Below, piece by piece: positions 47,110 through 59,369 of a stretch of 64,000 nucleotides of DNA. A program made the translations under genes and the position numbers. The notes under the pieces are model-generated. The model saw nothing but the letters and a program-made list of their open reading frames with translations, did no database searches and was not told where the DNA came from. How positions within the stretch are numbered: the first letter of the stretch is position 1; each line of letters starts with the position of its first letter. The stretch is from Nocardioides pantholopis (lineage in GTDB: Bacteria > Actinomycetota > Actinomycetes > Propionibacteriales > Nocardioidaceae), in contig NZ_CP033324.1 in the NCBI RefSeq assembly GCF_003710085.1, positions 2,241,501 to 2,305,500 on the forward strand, in the 5' to 3' direction.

Positions 47110-47126
47110 GCCCGGCCGGCCGGCTG

Positions 47127-47251
47127 AGCGGTGAGCCTGCCACCGATCCCACGCCCGGAACGGTGGCCAGCTCACCGCTGAGCCCCGCCCAGACCGCCCG
47201 GCGGTGAGCCTGCCACGCTTTCCACGGATCAAACCGTGGCTGACTCACCGC
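47127..47251. repeat. Two tandem imperfect hairpins between tdk and the phosphodiesterase
   Basis: First: AGCGGTGAGC...GCCACCG / CGGTGGC...GCTCACCGCT (47127-47179). Second: GCGGTGAG...GCCACG / CGTGGC...CTCACCGC (47201-47251). The flanking GCTGAGCCCCGCCCAG also occurs twice (47177-47192 and 47269-47284). They sit between convergent genes and probably terminate both; the duplication suggests a REP-like element. Confidence 0.7.
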
Positions 47252-47291
47252 TGAGTCACCGCCGACCGGCTGAGCCCCGCCCAGCCCGCGC

Positions 47292-48410
47292 TCAGTCCAC
47301 CAGGATCGGGATCAGCATCTCCTCGGGCGTCAGCGAGCCGTGCAGGCCCACGAGCGTGGTCTCGTAGCCAAAGTCGACGCTGGAGAAGACCCCGTGGTCG
47401 CCGCGGCTGGCGACCAGGACGTCCCCGAGCCGAGGCAGCACTGTCGGGTCGACGGCCCCGAACCAGCCGCGGGCGATCGCGTCCTCGCGGGTCAGCACCT
47501 CGGCGTGGTCCCCGAGCACCGAGCGCCAGGTCGCCAGGACGTCGTCGACCGCACCGCGGGCGCAGTAGAGGTGCCGGAAGCGGGCCTCGCCGCCGAGCAG
47601 GACCACCCCGTCGCGCAGCTCGAGCCGCTCGTCGACGTCGGTGCGGCTCGCCGCCGGGGAGTCGACCATGCCGTGGTCGGCGACCACGACCAGCCGGGTG
47701 GAGGGCGCCAGCGCCTCACGCAGCTGCTCGGCCTCCGCGTCGATGCTGGAGAGCTGCTGGAGCCAGTCCATGGATGCCACGCCGTGCCGGTGCCCGGTCG
47801 AGTCCAGGTCGCTGTCGTAGAGGTAGGTCAGCGACGGGCCGGTGGCCGTCGCCTCCAGGGCCGCCGCGATCCGCTCGCCGATCGTGTCGGCGGGGACGAA
47901 GGCGCCGCCGCGGTGGGCCGCCCGGGTCAGCCCGCTGTCGGCGAAGCTGCTCTTGTTCACGACCGTCACCTGCGCACCGGCGCGCTGCAGCCGGGTGAAC
48001 GCGGTCGGGTGCGGCTGCCACTGCTCGGGGTCGACGTCCTTGCTCCACATCAGCGCGTTGAGCAGCCGGTCGGTGCCGGGCACCCGCGAGGTGAAGCCGA
48101 CGACGCCGTGGGCGCCGGGAACCAGCCCGGTGCCGAGCGAGGTGAGGCTGGTCGCCGTCGTCGAGGGCACCCCGGCGGTGCCGGGCGCGGTCATCAGCGA
48201 GGACAGGTACGGCGCCGCGTGGGCGTAGCGCTCCAGCTGGCGGGCCCCGAGGCCGTCGACGAGGAACACGACGTACGCCGGGGCGTCCGGCAGCACCAGG
48301 TCCGTGGGCGCCGGGCCCAGGGGCAGCCCGAGGGCCGCGGCGACCGCCGGCACCACGTCACCCAGCGAGCGCTCCCCGTACGCCGGCGCGACGAAGCCGG
48401 CCTCGCTCAT
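47292..48410 (-). CDS. Alkaline-phosphatase-superfamily nucleotide pyrophosphatase/phosphodiesterase
   Basis: The protein has 372 residues. [18 protein letters not shown] (about 45-62) supplies the first metal Asp; [20 protein letters not shown] (79-98) holds the nucleophilic Thr in the NPP-type position; [15 protein letters not shown] and [10 protein letters not shown] give further metal ligands, and the last His lies in GDHG. It hydrolyses phosphodiester or pyrophosphate bonds; substrate unknown. No signal peptide is seen, so it is probably cytoplasmic. ATG 48410 overlaps the DUF5998 stop (ATGA). Confidence 0.9.
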   Translation of the reverse strand: MSEAGFVAPAYGERSLGDVVPAVAAALGLPLGPAPTDLVLPDAPAYVVFLVDGLGARQLERYAHAAPYLSSLMTAPGTAGVPSTTATSLTSLGTGLVPGAHGVVGFTSRVPGTDRLLNALMWSKDVDPEQWQPHPTAFTRLQRAGAQVTVVNKSSFADSGLTRAAHRGGAFVPADTIGERIAAALEATATGPSLTYLYDSDLDSTGHRHGVASMDWLQQLSSIDAEAEQLREALAPSTRLVVVADHGMVDSPAASRTDVDERLELRDGVVLLGGEARFRHLYCARGAVDDVLATWRSVLGDHAEVLTREDAIARGWFGAVDPTVLPRLGDVLVASRGDHGVFSSVDFGYETTLVGLHGSLTPEEMLIPILVD

Positions 48411-48991
48411 GTGGTCTGGGTGCGCGCCGAGAGCGACTCGGCGAAGGCGAGCAGGCCGGCGACCGCGTCGCCGCCGTCCGCGGCCGCGGAGACCCGCAGC
48501 GAGAAGTCGTCGGAGGCCAGGACGCCGGTGTACCCGTGGTCGGCGTCGCAGTTGGGGTCGTTGCAGCCGGCCGGTTCCAGGTCGACCCGGGCGACGCCGC
48601 CCCAGCCGATCGTCACCACGGCCTCCGCCGGGAAGGACGGGCCCGAGGTCGGGTTGGCGACCATCCGGGTCACCACCACCGACTTCACCGCCGAGAGGCT
48701 GATCGCCTCGGTCGAGGTGGACGTGTACGGCTCGGGGAGCAGGTCGTCACCGGTGTGCTCGTCGGTGTGGGCCAGCACCAGCCGGGACGGGGTCAGGACG
48801 ACGACGCTGAGGTGGCGGCGCACCTCGTCGTGCTCGAAGGTCGGCTCGTGGTGCACGAAGAACGAGACCACCTGCTCCCCCGCCACCGCGGACTCGACGC
48901 CGGCGGCCACGACCTCCGGGTAGTAGCCGGTGCGGTGGATGGCATCCCTCAGGTCGAGGGCATGGTCGCGGTCGTCGGTCCTGCTGCGCAT
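48407..48991 (-). CDS. DUF5998 protein
   Basis: The protein has 194 residues. [20 protein letters not shown] near the start and [44 protein letters not shown] and CDADHGYTG match DUF5998, an actinobacterial family of unknown function. Two Cys in CNDPNC might bind metal. ATG 48991 has no strong ribosome site. It lies 21 bp after the Pat gene and overlaps the phosphodiesterase start, so pat / DUF5998 / phosphodiesterase form one operon. Confidence 0.85.
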   Translation of the reverse strand: MRSRTDDRDHALDLRDAIHRTGYYPEVVAAGVESAVAGEQVVSFFVHHEPTFEHDEVRRHLSVVVLTPSRLVLAHTDEHTGDDLLPEPYTSTSTEAISLSAVKSVVVTRMVANPTSGPSFPAEAVVTIGWGGVARVDLEPAGCNDPNCDADHGYTGVLASDDFSLRVSAAADGGDAVAGLLAFAESLSARTQTT

Positions 48992-49012
48992 GTTGTCCAG
49001 TCTGTCACGGGG

Positions 49013-51718
<2,706 letters not shown>

Positions 51719-51724
51719 GCGAGG

Positions 51725-51730
51725 AATCTA
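51725..51730 (-). promoter_or_regulatory. -10 box (TAGATT) for the pat operon
   Basis: TAGATT on the minus strand lies 6 bases before GTG 51718, predicting a leaderless mRNA. Confidence 0.5.
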
Positions 51731-51805
51731 CAGGTCCGCGGGCCCGGCGCGCGCCGCTCGGCGTGCCCCGTGCCGATCGTCTCGGTGGCCGGAGACAATG
51801 AGGGC

Positions 51806-54292
51806 ATGGCCCGGCGTACCAAGACCCCTGAGCTCCCGGACGACTTCGAGGAGCACATCCTCGACACCGACATCAAGAACGAGATGGAGACCTCGTTCCT
51901 GGAGTACGCCTACTCGGTCATCTACTCCCGGGCCCTGCCCGACGCCCGCGACGGCCTGAAGCCGGTGCAGCGGCGGATCCTCTACACGATGAACGAGATG
52001 GGGCTGCGCCCCGACCGCGGCCACGTCAAGAGCGCCCGCGTCGTCGGCGAGGTGATGGGCCGGCTGCACCCGCACGGCGACAGCGCGATCTACGACGCGA
52101 TGGTCCGGATGGCGCAGACCTGGACGATGCGGCTGCCGATGATCGACGGGCACGGCAACTTCGGCTCGCCCGACGACTCCCCCGCCGCCATGCGCTACAC
52201 CGAGGCCCGGATGGCGCCCGCGGCGGCGGCGATGACTGCCTCCATCGACGAGGACACCGTCGACTTCAAGCCCAACTACGACAGCCGGGAGTACGAGCCG
52301 GCGGTGCTGCCCGCCGCGATCCCCAACCTCGTGGTCAACGGCACCACCGGCATCGCGGTCGGCATGGCCACCAACATGGCTCCGCACAACCTGGTCGAGG
52401 TGGTCCAGGCGCTGCGGCACCTGATCAAGAAGCCGGCGGCCACCCTGGAGGACCTGATGCGGTTCATCCCGGGCCCGGACCTGCCCACCGGCGGCAAGAT
52501 CGTCGGGCTCGACGGGATCCGGGACGCCTACGAGACCGGCCGCGGCAGCTTCAAGATGCGGGCGACCGCCCGGGTCGAGACGATCGGGCGCCGCAAGGGC
52601 ATCGTGATCACCGAGCTGCCCTACGGCGTGGGCACCGAGAAGATCGTGGAGCGGATCAAGACACTGGTGCAGGGCAAGAAGCTCCAGGGCATCTCCGACC
52701 TCAAGGACCTCACCGACCGCGAGAACGGGCTGCGGCTGGTGATCGAGGTGAAGAACGGCTTCCATCCCGAGGCGCTGCTCGAGCAGCTGTACCGGCAGAC
52801 GCCGCTGGAGGACTCCTTCGGCATCAACAACGTGGCGCTCGTCGACGGCCAGCCGCGCACGATGGGGCTCAAGGAGCTGCTCCAGGTCTTCCTCGACCAC
52901 CGCTACGACGTGGTCCGGCGGCGCTCCACGTTCCGGCGCGCCAAGGCCGCCGACCGCCTGCACCTGGTCGAGGGCCTGCTGGTCGCGATCCTCGACATCG
53001 ACGAGGTGATCGCGCTGATCCGCTCGAGTGAGAACTCCGAGATCGCCCGCGAGCGGCTGATGACGGTCTTCGACCTCTCCGAGGCCCAGGCGACCTACAT
53101 CCTCGACATGCAGCTGCGCCGGCTCACGAAGTTCTCCCGCATCGAGCTGGACAAGGAGGCCGAGGAGCTGCGCCGCACCATCGAGGAGCTCGACGCGATC
53201 CTCGGCGACGACTCGCTGCTGCGCACGGTGGTCTCCGACGAGCTCGCCGAGGTCGCCAAGACCTACGGCACCCCGCGCCGCACGGTGCTGCTGGAGTCGG
53301 CCGGTACGGCGGTCACGGCGTCCGCGGTGCCGCTGGAGGTCGCCGACGACCCGTGCTTCGCGTTCCTGTCCTCCGGGGGGCTGCTGGCCCGCACCGGCAG
53401 CGACGAGCCGGTCGGGTCCGGCGGCGGCCGCACCAACCACGACGTGGTCGTCTCCGCGGTCCGCACCACCGTGCGCGGCGAGATCGGCGTGCTCACCTCC
53501 CGCGGCCGGCTGCTGCGGCTCGGGGTCCTGGACCTGCCCGCGCTGCCGGCGTCGGCCAACGACCCGAACCTCCAGGGCGGCCTTCCGGTCGCGGAGATGC
53601 TCACGCTGGAGCCGGGCGAGCGCGCCCTGGCGCTGTGCACGCTCGCCGCCGACGGGCCGGGCCTCGCGCTCGGCACCCGCCAGGGCGTGGTGAAGCGGGT
53701 CAACCCCGAGGTCCTCAACCGCGACGAGTGGGAGGTCGTGCGGCTGGCCGACGGCGACGAGGTCGTGGGCGCCTGCGAGCTGGTCACCGGCACCGAGACG
53801 CTCTGCTTCGTCAGCGCCGAGAGCCAGCTGCTGCACTTCTCCGCCGACGCCGTCCGTCCGCAGGGCCGCTCCGGCGGCGGCATCGCCGGCATCCGCCTCG
53901 GCGCCAAGGACCGGGTCGTCTTCTTCGGCGCCTTCGACCCCGACGACGCGGTCGTGGTCACCGCCTCGGGCTCCTCGACCGCGCTGCCCGGCACCGAGCC
54001 GGGCGCGGTGAAGGTCGCACCGTTCTCGGAGTACCCCGCCAAGGGCCGCGCGACCGGCGGCGTGCGCTGCCACCGCTTCCTCAAGGGCGAGGACGCGCTG
54101 GTCTTCGCCTGGGCCGGTCCCGGCCCCGCCCGGGCCGCCGCGGCGAGCGGCGCGCCGGTCGAGCTGCCCGCCCCGACCGGGCGCCGGGACGGGTCCGGGG
54201 TGCCCGGCAGCCAGCCGATCGTGGCCTGCGCCGGCCCGGTCTCGGCGCGGCTGGGTTCCCCGGTCGGCGACACCGGCGGTGTGGAAGGCTGA
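51806..54292 (+). CDS. parC: DNA topoisomerase IV subunit A (ParC/GyrA family)
   Basis: The protein has 828 residues. The breakage-reunion domain contains [20 protein letters not shown], the quinolone-region [20 protein letters not shown] (wild-type Ser and Asp), and catalytic Tyr in [11 protein letters not shown] beta-pinwheel C-terminal domain follows (from about 510), with GGLLARTG-type and GVVKRV repeats. Its pairing with the GyrB-like gene at 59370-61458 and its sequence fit the second actinobacterial type II topoisomerase (ParC), not the gyrA beside dnaN. ATG 51806 is preferred by homology; the frame runs far upstream but without homology. Confidence 0.92.
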   Translation: MARRTKTPELPDDFEEHILDTDIKNEMETSFLEYAYSVIYSRALPDARDGLKPVQRRILYTMNEMGLRPDRGHVKSARVVGEVMGRLHPHGDSAIYDAMVRMAQTWTMRLPMIDGHGNFGSPDDSPAAMRYTEARMAPAAAAMTASIDEDTVDFKPNYDSREYEPAVLPAAIPNLVVNGTTGIAVGMATNMAPHNLVEVVQALRHLIKKPAATLEDLMRFIPGPDLPTGGKIVGLDGIRDAYETGRGSFKMRATARVETIGRRKGIVITELPYGVGTEKIVERIKTLVQGKKLQGISDLKDLTDRENGLRLVIEVKNGFHPEALLEQLYRQTPLEDSFGINNVALVDGQPRTMGLKELLQVFLDHRYDVVRRRSTFRRAKAADRLHLVEGLLVAILDIDEVIALIRSSENSEIARERLMTVFDLSEAQATYILDMQLRRLTKFSRIELDKEAEELRRTIEELDAILGDDSLLRTVVSDELAEVAKTYGTPRRTVLLESAGTAVTASAVPLEVADDPCFAFLSSGGLLARTGSDEPVGSGGGRTNHDVVVSAVRTTVRGEIGVLTSRGRLLRLGVLDLPALPASANDPNLQGGLPVAEMLTLEPGERALALCTLAADGPGLALGTRQGVVKRVNPEVLNRDEWEVVRLADGDEVVGACELVTGTETLCFVSAESQLLHFSADAVRPQGRSGGGIAGIRLGAKDRVVFFGAFDPDDAVVVTASGSSTALPGTEPGAVKVAPFSEYPAKGRATGGVRCHRFLKGEDALVFAWAGPGPARAAAASGAPVELPAPTGRRDGSGVPGSQPIVACAGPVSARLGSPVGDTGGVEG

Positions 54293-54297
54293 CGCTC

Positions 54298-55023
54298 ATG
54301 CCCAGCCGCACCCGCACCCAGGTCCGCCGTACCACCGCGCTCGCGCTCGCCGTGGCCACCACGCTCGCGCTCGGCGCCTGCAGCGACGACGAGGGCTCGG
54401 GGGACGGCGAGGGTGACCAGGACCCCGCCGCGGTGCTGGAGCAGGCCAAGCAGACCTTCGACGACACCGAGGGCGTGCAGATCTCGCTGAGCACCGACGA
54501 GCTGCCGGACGGCGTCACGGGCCTGCTCTCCGCCGACGGCGTCGGCACCCACGCGCCTGCCTTCGAGGGCACCATCAAGGTCTCCTACGCCGGGATGGAG
54601 CCGCAGGTCCCCGTCGTCGCGGTCGACGGCAAGGTCTACGCCCAGCTGCCGCTGGTGCCCGGCTGGGACGACATCGACCCGCAGGAGTACGGCGCCCCGG
54701 ACCCCGCGACGCTGATGAGCCCCGAGGACGGCTTCACCTCGCTGCTGCCCGCCACCGACGACCTCGAGCAGGGCGAGCAGGTCCGCGGTGGCGCCGACAA
54801 CCGCGAGGTGCTCACCGAGTACACCGGCACCGTCGCCGGCGACACGGTCAAGAACGTCATTCCCACCGCCAGCGGCGACTTCGACGTCGTCTACACCGTC
54901 GCCGACGGGGAGGAGCTGCGTGAGGTCGTGCTGACCGGGGTCTTCTACCCCGACAGCGAGGAGATGACCTACACGATCGGCTTCGACGACTACGGCACGG
55001 CGCAGGAGATCACCGCCCCGTGA
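54298..55023 (+). CDS. lprG: LprG/LppX-family lipoprotein
   Basis: The protein has 241 residues. Signal peptide with lipobox LALGAC (Cys at 28), then an acidic linker. The LppX_LprAFG domain begins AAVLEQAKQTFDDTEGVQIS and contains GTIKVSYAGMEPQVPVVAVD and YAQLPLVPGWDDIDP. LprG carries triacylated lipids or lipoglycans across the periplasm (family knowledge). ATG 54298 has GGAAGG nine bases upstream. Its stop overlaps the start of an MFS exporter (GTGA), exactly the lprG-P55 (Rv1411c-Rv1410c) arrangement. Confidence 0.9.
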   Translation: MPSRTRTQVRRTTALALAVATTLALGACSDDEGSGDGEGDQDPAAVLEQAKQTFDDTEGVQISLSTDELPDGVTGLLSADGVGTHAPAFEGTIKVSYAGMEPQVPVVAVDGKVYAQLPLVPGWDDIDPQEYGAPDPATLMSPEDGFTSLLPATDDLEQGEQVRGGADNREVLTEYTGTVAGDTVKNVIPTASGDFDVVYTVADGEELREVVLTGVFYPDSEEMTYTIGFDDYGTAQEITAP

Positions 55024-56789
55024 GCGCCAGCCCGCGGCTGCTGCTGGCGCTCGCCTCGGTCGCGGTCGCCTTCGCCGCCGCCGACACCTACGTCGTCGTC
55101 CTGGTGCTGCCGGAGATGAGCACGTCGGTCGGCGTCTCCCCCGAGGAGCTCCAGCGGGCCGCGCCGATCGTCTCGGGCTTCCTGCTCGGGTACATCGCGA
55201 TGCTGCCGCTGATCGGGCGGATCGCGGACCTGCGCGGGCGGGTGCCGGTGCTGGTGGCCGCGCTCGTGCTGTTCGCGGTCGGCTCGCTGGTCACGACGCT
55301 GTCCTACGACATGACCAGCATGGTCGGCGGCCGGTTCCTGCAGGGCGTGGGCGGCGGCGGGCTGGTCCCCGCGACGCTCGCGCTGGTCGCGGACCTCTAC
55401 CCCGCCGACCGCCGCGGCGTGCCGCTGGGCGTGGTCTCGGCGGTCCAGGAGATCGGCAGCGTCCTGGGCCCGCTGTTCGGGGCGGTCGTGATGGCGCTCG
55501 CCGACGACTGGCGGGTCATCTTCGCCGTCAACCTGGTGGTGGGCGTCGTGCTGGCGCTGGCGGTCCGGGCCCTGGCCCGCACCGCCCCCGCGGACGGCGA
55601 CCCGCCGGACCCCGGCCGCGGTCGGATGGCCGGCCTGGACTGGCCCGGGATCCTGCTGCTCCTGGTCCTCACCGCGGCCAGCGCCCTGGTCTTCCTCCAG
55701 CCCGCGCAGCTGATGCGCGACCTCACCTGGGGCCAGCTGTTCATCCCGGTCGTGGCCCAGGGCCGCTGGCTCACCCCGGTCGGGCTGGTCGCCCTCGGCG
55801 CGGCAGCGCTGCTGCTGCTGCGCTGGCTCACCGCCGCCCGTCCGCTGGTCGACGTCCGCGGCTGGGCGCGCAGCTCCCGCGAGGCCGACCTGGTCGGCGC
55901 ACTGTTCCTGGCCGCCGCCCTGGGCGGGGTGATCCTGGCGTTCGCGACCGCCGACCCGGAGGTCGAGGTCTTCTCCGACCAGGGCGGCTGGTACCTCCTG
56001 GGCGCCGCGCTCGCGACCGCGGCGTTCGTCATCCACGTGCGCCGGTCCGAGTCCCCGATCGTGCCGCGCGGCGCGCTGCGGCGTACGCCGGCGTGGGGCG
56101 GGGTGCTGGTGAGCTTCTTCGTCGGCGCCTGCCTGATCGCCGCCCTGATCGACATCCCGCTGTTCGCCCGGTCCACCGTGCACCGCGACTCCCAGCTGCT
56201 GGCGGCGCTGGTGCTGGTGCGGTTCCTCGTCGCGCTCCCGATCGGCGCGGTCGTGGGCGGCTACCTGACCCGGCGCTACAGCGCCGGCCTGATCACCGCC
56301 GGCGGCATGGTGCTGGCGGCCGTCGGATTCGGATGGATGAGCACGTGGGAGGCCGACGCGCTCGAGCACCTGTCCTCGAACCTGCCGCTGGTGCTGACCG
56401 GCCTGGGCTTCGGGCTCGCACTCGCCCCGGTCAACGCCGCCGTGCTGGCCAGCACCGAGCACGTCGTCCACGGCGTGGCCAGCGCGCTGGTCGTGGTGGC
56501 ACGGATGGTCGGGATGCTGGTCGGGATCTCGGTGCTCACCACGATCGGCCTGCGGGCCTACTACGCCGAGCAGGACGACCTGCCGTCGGTGCGCGAGGTC
56601 TGCGACGGCAAGAGCCGGTGCCCGGCGTTCTCCGACCTGCTGCGCGACGCCGGGGTCGCCCAGGAGCAGACCGTCTTCCTCGGCGCGGCCCTGTGCGCGG
56701 TGGTCGCGGCCGGTCTGGCGCTGGTGCTCTTCCGCGGCGCCGAGACCCGGGCCCTCTCGACCGGCGACCTGCTCCGCGCCGCCGGGTGA
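55020..56789 (+). CDS. MFS lipid/drug exporter, P55-like (14 TM)
   Basis: The protein has 589 residues and 14 predicted helices (DHA2-type). Motif A GRIADLRGRVPVL between helices 2 and 3 is present, with motif C-like GSVLGPLFG in helix 5. A large loop with Cys in VREVCDGKSRCPAF precedes the last helix, and two Cys there may form a disulphide outside the membrane. In mycobacteria P55 works with LprG to export triacylglycerols. Coupled start GTG 55020 overlaps the lprG stop by 4 bp. Confidence 0.92.
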   Translation: MSASPRLLLALASVAVAFAAADTYVVVLVLPEMSTSVGVSPEELQRAAPIVSGFLLGYIAMLPLIGRIADLRGRVPVLVAALVLFAVGSLVTTLSYDMTSMVGGRFLQGVGGGGLVPATLALVADLYPADRRGVPLGVVSAVQEIGSVLGPLFGAVVMALADDWRVIFAVNLVVGVVLALAVRALARTAPADGDPPDPGRGRMAGLDWPGILLLLVLTAASALVFLQPAQLMRDLTWGQLFIPVVAQGRWLTPVGLVALGAAALLLLRWLTAARPLVDVRGWARSSREADLVGALFLAAALGGVILAFATADPEVEVFSDQGGWYLLGAALATAAFVIHVRRSESPIVPRGALRRTPAWGGVLVSFFVGACLIAALIDIPLFARSTVHRDSQLLAALVLVRFLVALPIGAVVGGYLTRRYSAGLITAGGMVLAAVGFGWMSTWEADALEHLSSNLPLVLTGLGFGLALAPVNAAVLASTEHVVHGVASALVVVARMVGMLVGISVLTTIGLRAYYAEQDDLPSVREVCDGKSRCPAFSDLLRDAGVAQEQTVFLGAALCAVVAAGLALVLFRGAETRALSTGDLLRAAG

Positions 56790-56797
56790 GGATCCGC

Positions 56798-56803
56798 TAC
56801 CGT
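56798..56803 (+). promoter_or_regulatory. -10 box (TACCGT) for the carbonic anhydrase
   Basis: TACCGT lies 7 bases before GTG 56811 and 9 bases after the P55 stop, so the anhydrase can be transcribed separately as a leaderless mRNA. Confidence 0.5.
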
Positions 56804-56810
56804 CCCCGTC

Positions 56811-57305
56811 GTGGCTGACTTCGACGATCTCCTCGCTGCCAACGCCGACTTCGCCCGGGACTTCCGCTACGGCGGGTTCGACGGCATCGCCCAGGCGGGC
56901 GTCGCGATCGTGACCTGCATGGACTCCCGGATCGACCCGCTGGGGATGCTGGGGCTGAAGCCCGGCGACGCCAAGATCTTCCGCAACCCCGGCGGCCGGA
57001 TCACCGAGGCGGCCCTCGAGGCCATCGTGCTCGCGGTGCACCTGCTCAACGTCCAGCGGGTCCTCGTGGTCCCCCACACCCGCTGCGCGGTGGCGTCGAA
57101 CACCGAGGCCGAGATCGCCGCCAAGATCTCCGAGCTCGCCGGCACCGACGCCAGTTGGCACCACTTCCACGTCGTCTCCGACCAGCGCAAGGCGCTGGAG
57201 ATGGACGTGCGCCGGGTGCTGAGCCACCCGCTGGTGCCCGAGAGCGTCAAGGTCGGCGGGTTCCTCTACGACGTCGACAGCGGCCTGCTCGACCAGCTGG
57301 TCTGA
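56811..57305 (+). CDS. Beta-class carbonic anhydrase (short form)
   Basis: The protein has 164 residues. Zinc ligands are Cys in TCMDSRIDP (the CxDxR motif, Cys36) and His and Cys in VVPHTRCAV. GDAKIFRNPGGRI is the usual second strand. It interconverts CO2 and bicarbonate. Family members are often a little longer; the C-terminus is short but core elements are complete. GTG 56811 has no Shine-Dalgarno and a TANNNT box 7 bases before it. Confidence 0.9.
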   Translation: MADFDDLLAANADFARDFRYGGFDGIAQAGVAIVTCMDSRIDPLGMLGLKPGDAKIFRNPGGRITEAALEAIVLAVHLLNVQRVLVVPHTRCAVASNTEAEIAAKISELAGTDASWHHFHVVSDQRKALEMDVRRVLSHPLVPESVKVGGFLYDVDSGLLDQLV

Positions 57306-57363
57306 GCCCGGAGGGCGGGGCGCCGGCTCGCTGCGGGGCTCGCAGGCTGCGGGCTCCCGGGGC

Positions 57364-57437
57364 CTTGTAACGCGACGTTCGCAGTTCTAGGCGCCTGCTG
57401 CAGCGGGCGCCTAGAGGTGCGAACGTCGCGTTACAAG
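57364..57437. terminator. Large two-tier hairpin between convergent genes
   Basis: Outer arms CTTGTAACGCGACGTTCGCA (57364-57383) and its exact complement (57418-57437) give a 20-bp perfect stem; inner CTAGGCGCC (57387-57395) pairs with GGCGCCTAG (57406-57414). It lies between the carbonic anhydrase and the PASTA lipoprotein gene. It could be a bidirectional terminator or a REP-like mobile palindrome. Confidence 0.8.
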
Positions 57438-57451
57438 CCCGGCCGGTGGGC

Positions 57452-58177
57452 TCACCCGTCGCCGATCCGGACCGCCACCTGCTCCCCGACGCCGACGACG
57501 GTGCCGGCAGCCGGGTCGGTGCCGATGGCGTAGTGCGGGAAGTCGACGTCTGGCGAGGTGGCCACCAGGCCGGCCCGGCTCAGCGTCCTCGTCGCCGCCC
57601 GCACGGACGCGCCGTACTCGACGAAGGGCACCGCGGTGTAGCCCTCGGGCAGCCGGCGCAGCGAGCCTGCGACCCGCATAGCCCGGCGGTGCGAGCCGTC
57701 GCCGGCGGAGACCAGCAGCGCGGTCCGCTCCGCCGGGATCGCCACGACCAGCCCGCGGGGGTGGATGCACGCGGCGGTGGGAAGGCAGGAGTCGCCGACG
57801 CGGACCTGCACGCCGCCGATGACCCGGTCGGCGAGCGGATAGCCGCTCAGCGCACGACCCAGCGCGGAGTCGCTGTCGAGGACGGTCAGCGAGGCGACCG
57901 TGCCACAGGACGCAGCCGGTGCGCGTCCAGGCTCCTGCAGGCGGAGCGCGGCGGCCCCGCTCCCATAGCGGGAGGGCGCCAGCACCCATCGCTCGGGCAC
58001 CGAGACCGCGACCCGGCCGACGCCGACGAGGCGCAGGCCCTCCGCGGCTCGAGGCGGTGCGGCCCGACCGACGGGGGTGCCCTCCGCCTCGGCGGGCCGT
58101 CCCTCGCCGGGTCCGGCGGCAGGCGAGCAGGCCGCGACGGTGAGCAGCAGCGCGAGCGCTGCGAACGGGCGTCTCAT
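57452..58177 (-). CDS. Lipoprotein with C-terminal PASTA-like domain
   Basis: The protein has 241 residues. Signal and lipobox are clear: ALALLLTVAAC with Cys at 17. A central domain (about 50-190) of unknown family contains VAVSVPERWVLAPSRYG and three Cys (in SCGTVAS, DSCLPT and ACIHPRG). The last about 60 residues (YTAVPFVEYGASVRAATRTL to the end) look like a single PASTA repeat. PASTA domains bind peptidoglycan, so it may act at the cell wall. ATG 58177 has GGGAGG four bases upstream. Confidence 0.78.
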   Translation of the reverse strand: MRRPFAALALLLTVAACSPAAGPGEGRPAEAEGTPVGRAAPPRAAEGLRLVGVGRVAVSVPERWVLAPSRYGSGAAALRLQEPGRAPAASCGTVASLTVLDSDSALGRALSGYPLADRVIGGVQVRVGDSCLPTAACIHPRGLVVAIPAERTALLVSAGDGSHRRAMRVAGSLRRLPEGYTAVPFVEYGASVRAATRTLSRAGLVATSPDVDFPHYAIGTDPAAGTVVGVGEQVAVRIGDG

Positions 58178-58248
58178 GGGTCCTCCCGGACTGTCGCCCC
58201 GTTGGACGCCGCGCGCGGGCGAGCGGTTCCCGGCCCGCCGCTGCGCGG

Positions 58249-58899
58249 TCACCCGAGGTCGACGACCAGGCGCGACGGCGAGCTGAGTGCAGAGACCCGG
58301 AACGGAGTGCGGCCGCCCCGGAGCCCGATGAAGACCTGGGTCATGCCTTCGAACACGCCGGCTGTGTGCAGATCGGCAACGCCCCCTCCGAGCTCCTTGC
58401 GAACCGGACCGTTGCGTCTCGTCGGAGTTCCGGAGATGTCGAGCTGGAGGACCGCGTCGCCGTCGAGCTCGACCACCTCGCCGCTTCCGTCCTGCACCGC
58501 CTCGTCGACGAACCGTGCGGCCCAGCCGGGGCTGCCGGCGCCCGCGAACCTCAGCACGATCCGGTCATGACCCTCGTGCTCCACCACCGAGGCGGCCTCG
58601 AGCACCAGGTCGTACGGGCCGGATCGCTTGTGCGTCTGCTGATCAGCAGCACCGGGCGTCGTCGAGGATGGCGACGGCGACCGAGAAGGCAGTGGCTCCT
58701 GCGTCGCCGACGGGCCGGGTGAGTTCCCGGCGCCGGTCTCGTCGCCGGAGTGGCCGCCGCACGACGTCGTGAGCGCGAGCACGAGGACCCCGCTCGCCAG
58801 GAGCGCAGAGGACCCGCTGCGGGCCCGGCCGGGCGCTGCCCGCACACCGACATTGCGGGCGCGCGTCGCGTCCCCTGTCTCGATCTCCAGACGCGACAT
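58249..58899 (-). CDS. Putative lipoprotein with AMIN-like C-terminal domain
   Basis: The protein has 216 residues. A basic N-terminus of about 30 residues precedes a hydrophobic segment, SSALLASGVLVLALTTSC, whose Cys may be lipidated although the lipobox (TTSC) is atypical. A Ser/Pro/Thr-rich linker (about 55-95) leads to a beta-rich domain: YDLVLEAASVVEHEGHDRIV, GEVVELDGDAVLQLDISG and FRVSALSSPSRLVVDL, ending in the way AMIN-like domains do. These often bind cell-wall polymers. ATG 58899 has GGAGG seven bases upstream. It lies 71 bp upstream of the PASTA lipoprotein on the same strand. Confidence 0.75.
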   Translation of the reverse strand: MSRLEIETGDATRARNVGVRAAPGRARSGSSALLASGVLVLALTTSCGGHSGDETGAGNSPGPSATQEPLPSRSPSPSSTTPGAADQQTHKRSGPYDLVLEAASVVEHEGHDRIVLRFAGAGSPGWAARFVDEAVQDGSGEVVELDGDAVLQLDISGTPTRRNGPVRKELGGGVADLHTAGVFEGMTQVFIGLRGGRTPFRVSALSSPSRLVVDLG

Positions 58900-58995
58900 C
58901 CGGACACCTCCGCGGCATCGAGGAACGGGCCCGCCTGTGGTTGGACGGGGACGACGGATCAAACCTAGAGGAGTGCCGCAGGACCGGGTGGTGCC

Positions 58996-59337
58996 TCACA
59001 GCTCCTTGCGCAGGTGCACGTCGGCGGCGCCGGCGCTCGGCACGCCGTCCCACCGGAACAGCTCGCGGTAGCCGTGCCGCTCGTAGAAGCCCGGCGCCTG
59101 GAACGTGAACGACGTGACGAACACGTGGGTGCAGCCCCGACGGCGTGCCTCGTCCTCGAAGTCCGCCAGCAGCCGCGCGCCGACGCCGGCACCCCGGCTC
59201 TCCTCGCGTACCCAGGTCATCGCGATGCCGGCCGCGATCCCCCAGGTCCAGCCGCTGAGCCCCGCTGCGAGCTCGCCCGCGTCGTCGAGCACCCGCACGG
59301 TCAGCTCCTGCGCGGGCGCCAGCCCCGGCGTGGCCAT
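58996..59337 (-). CDS. GNAT family N-acetyltransferase
   Basis: The protein has 113 residues. It has VRVLDDAGELAAGLSGWTWG, then WVREESRGAGVGARLLADFE with the acetyl-CoA Q/RxxGxG/A loop, HVFVTSFTFQAPGFYERHGY and a final LRKEL. The N-terminus is short compared with relatives (about 140 residues), so either the start is further upstream or this is a compact form. Substrate unknown. No ribosome site is seen at ATG 59337. It lies 32 bp after parE and is probably read from that transcript. Confidence 0.8.
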   Translation of the reverse strand: MATPGLAPAQELTVRVLDDAGELAAGLSGWTWGIAAGIAMTWVREESRGAGVGARLLADFEDEARRRGCTHVFVTSFTFQAPGFYERHGYRELFRWDGVPSAGAADVHLRKEL

Positions 59338-59369
59338 GTAACGCGACCCGGCCCCACCACCGACCCCGG

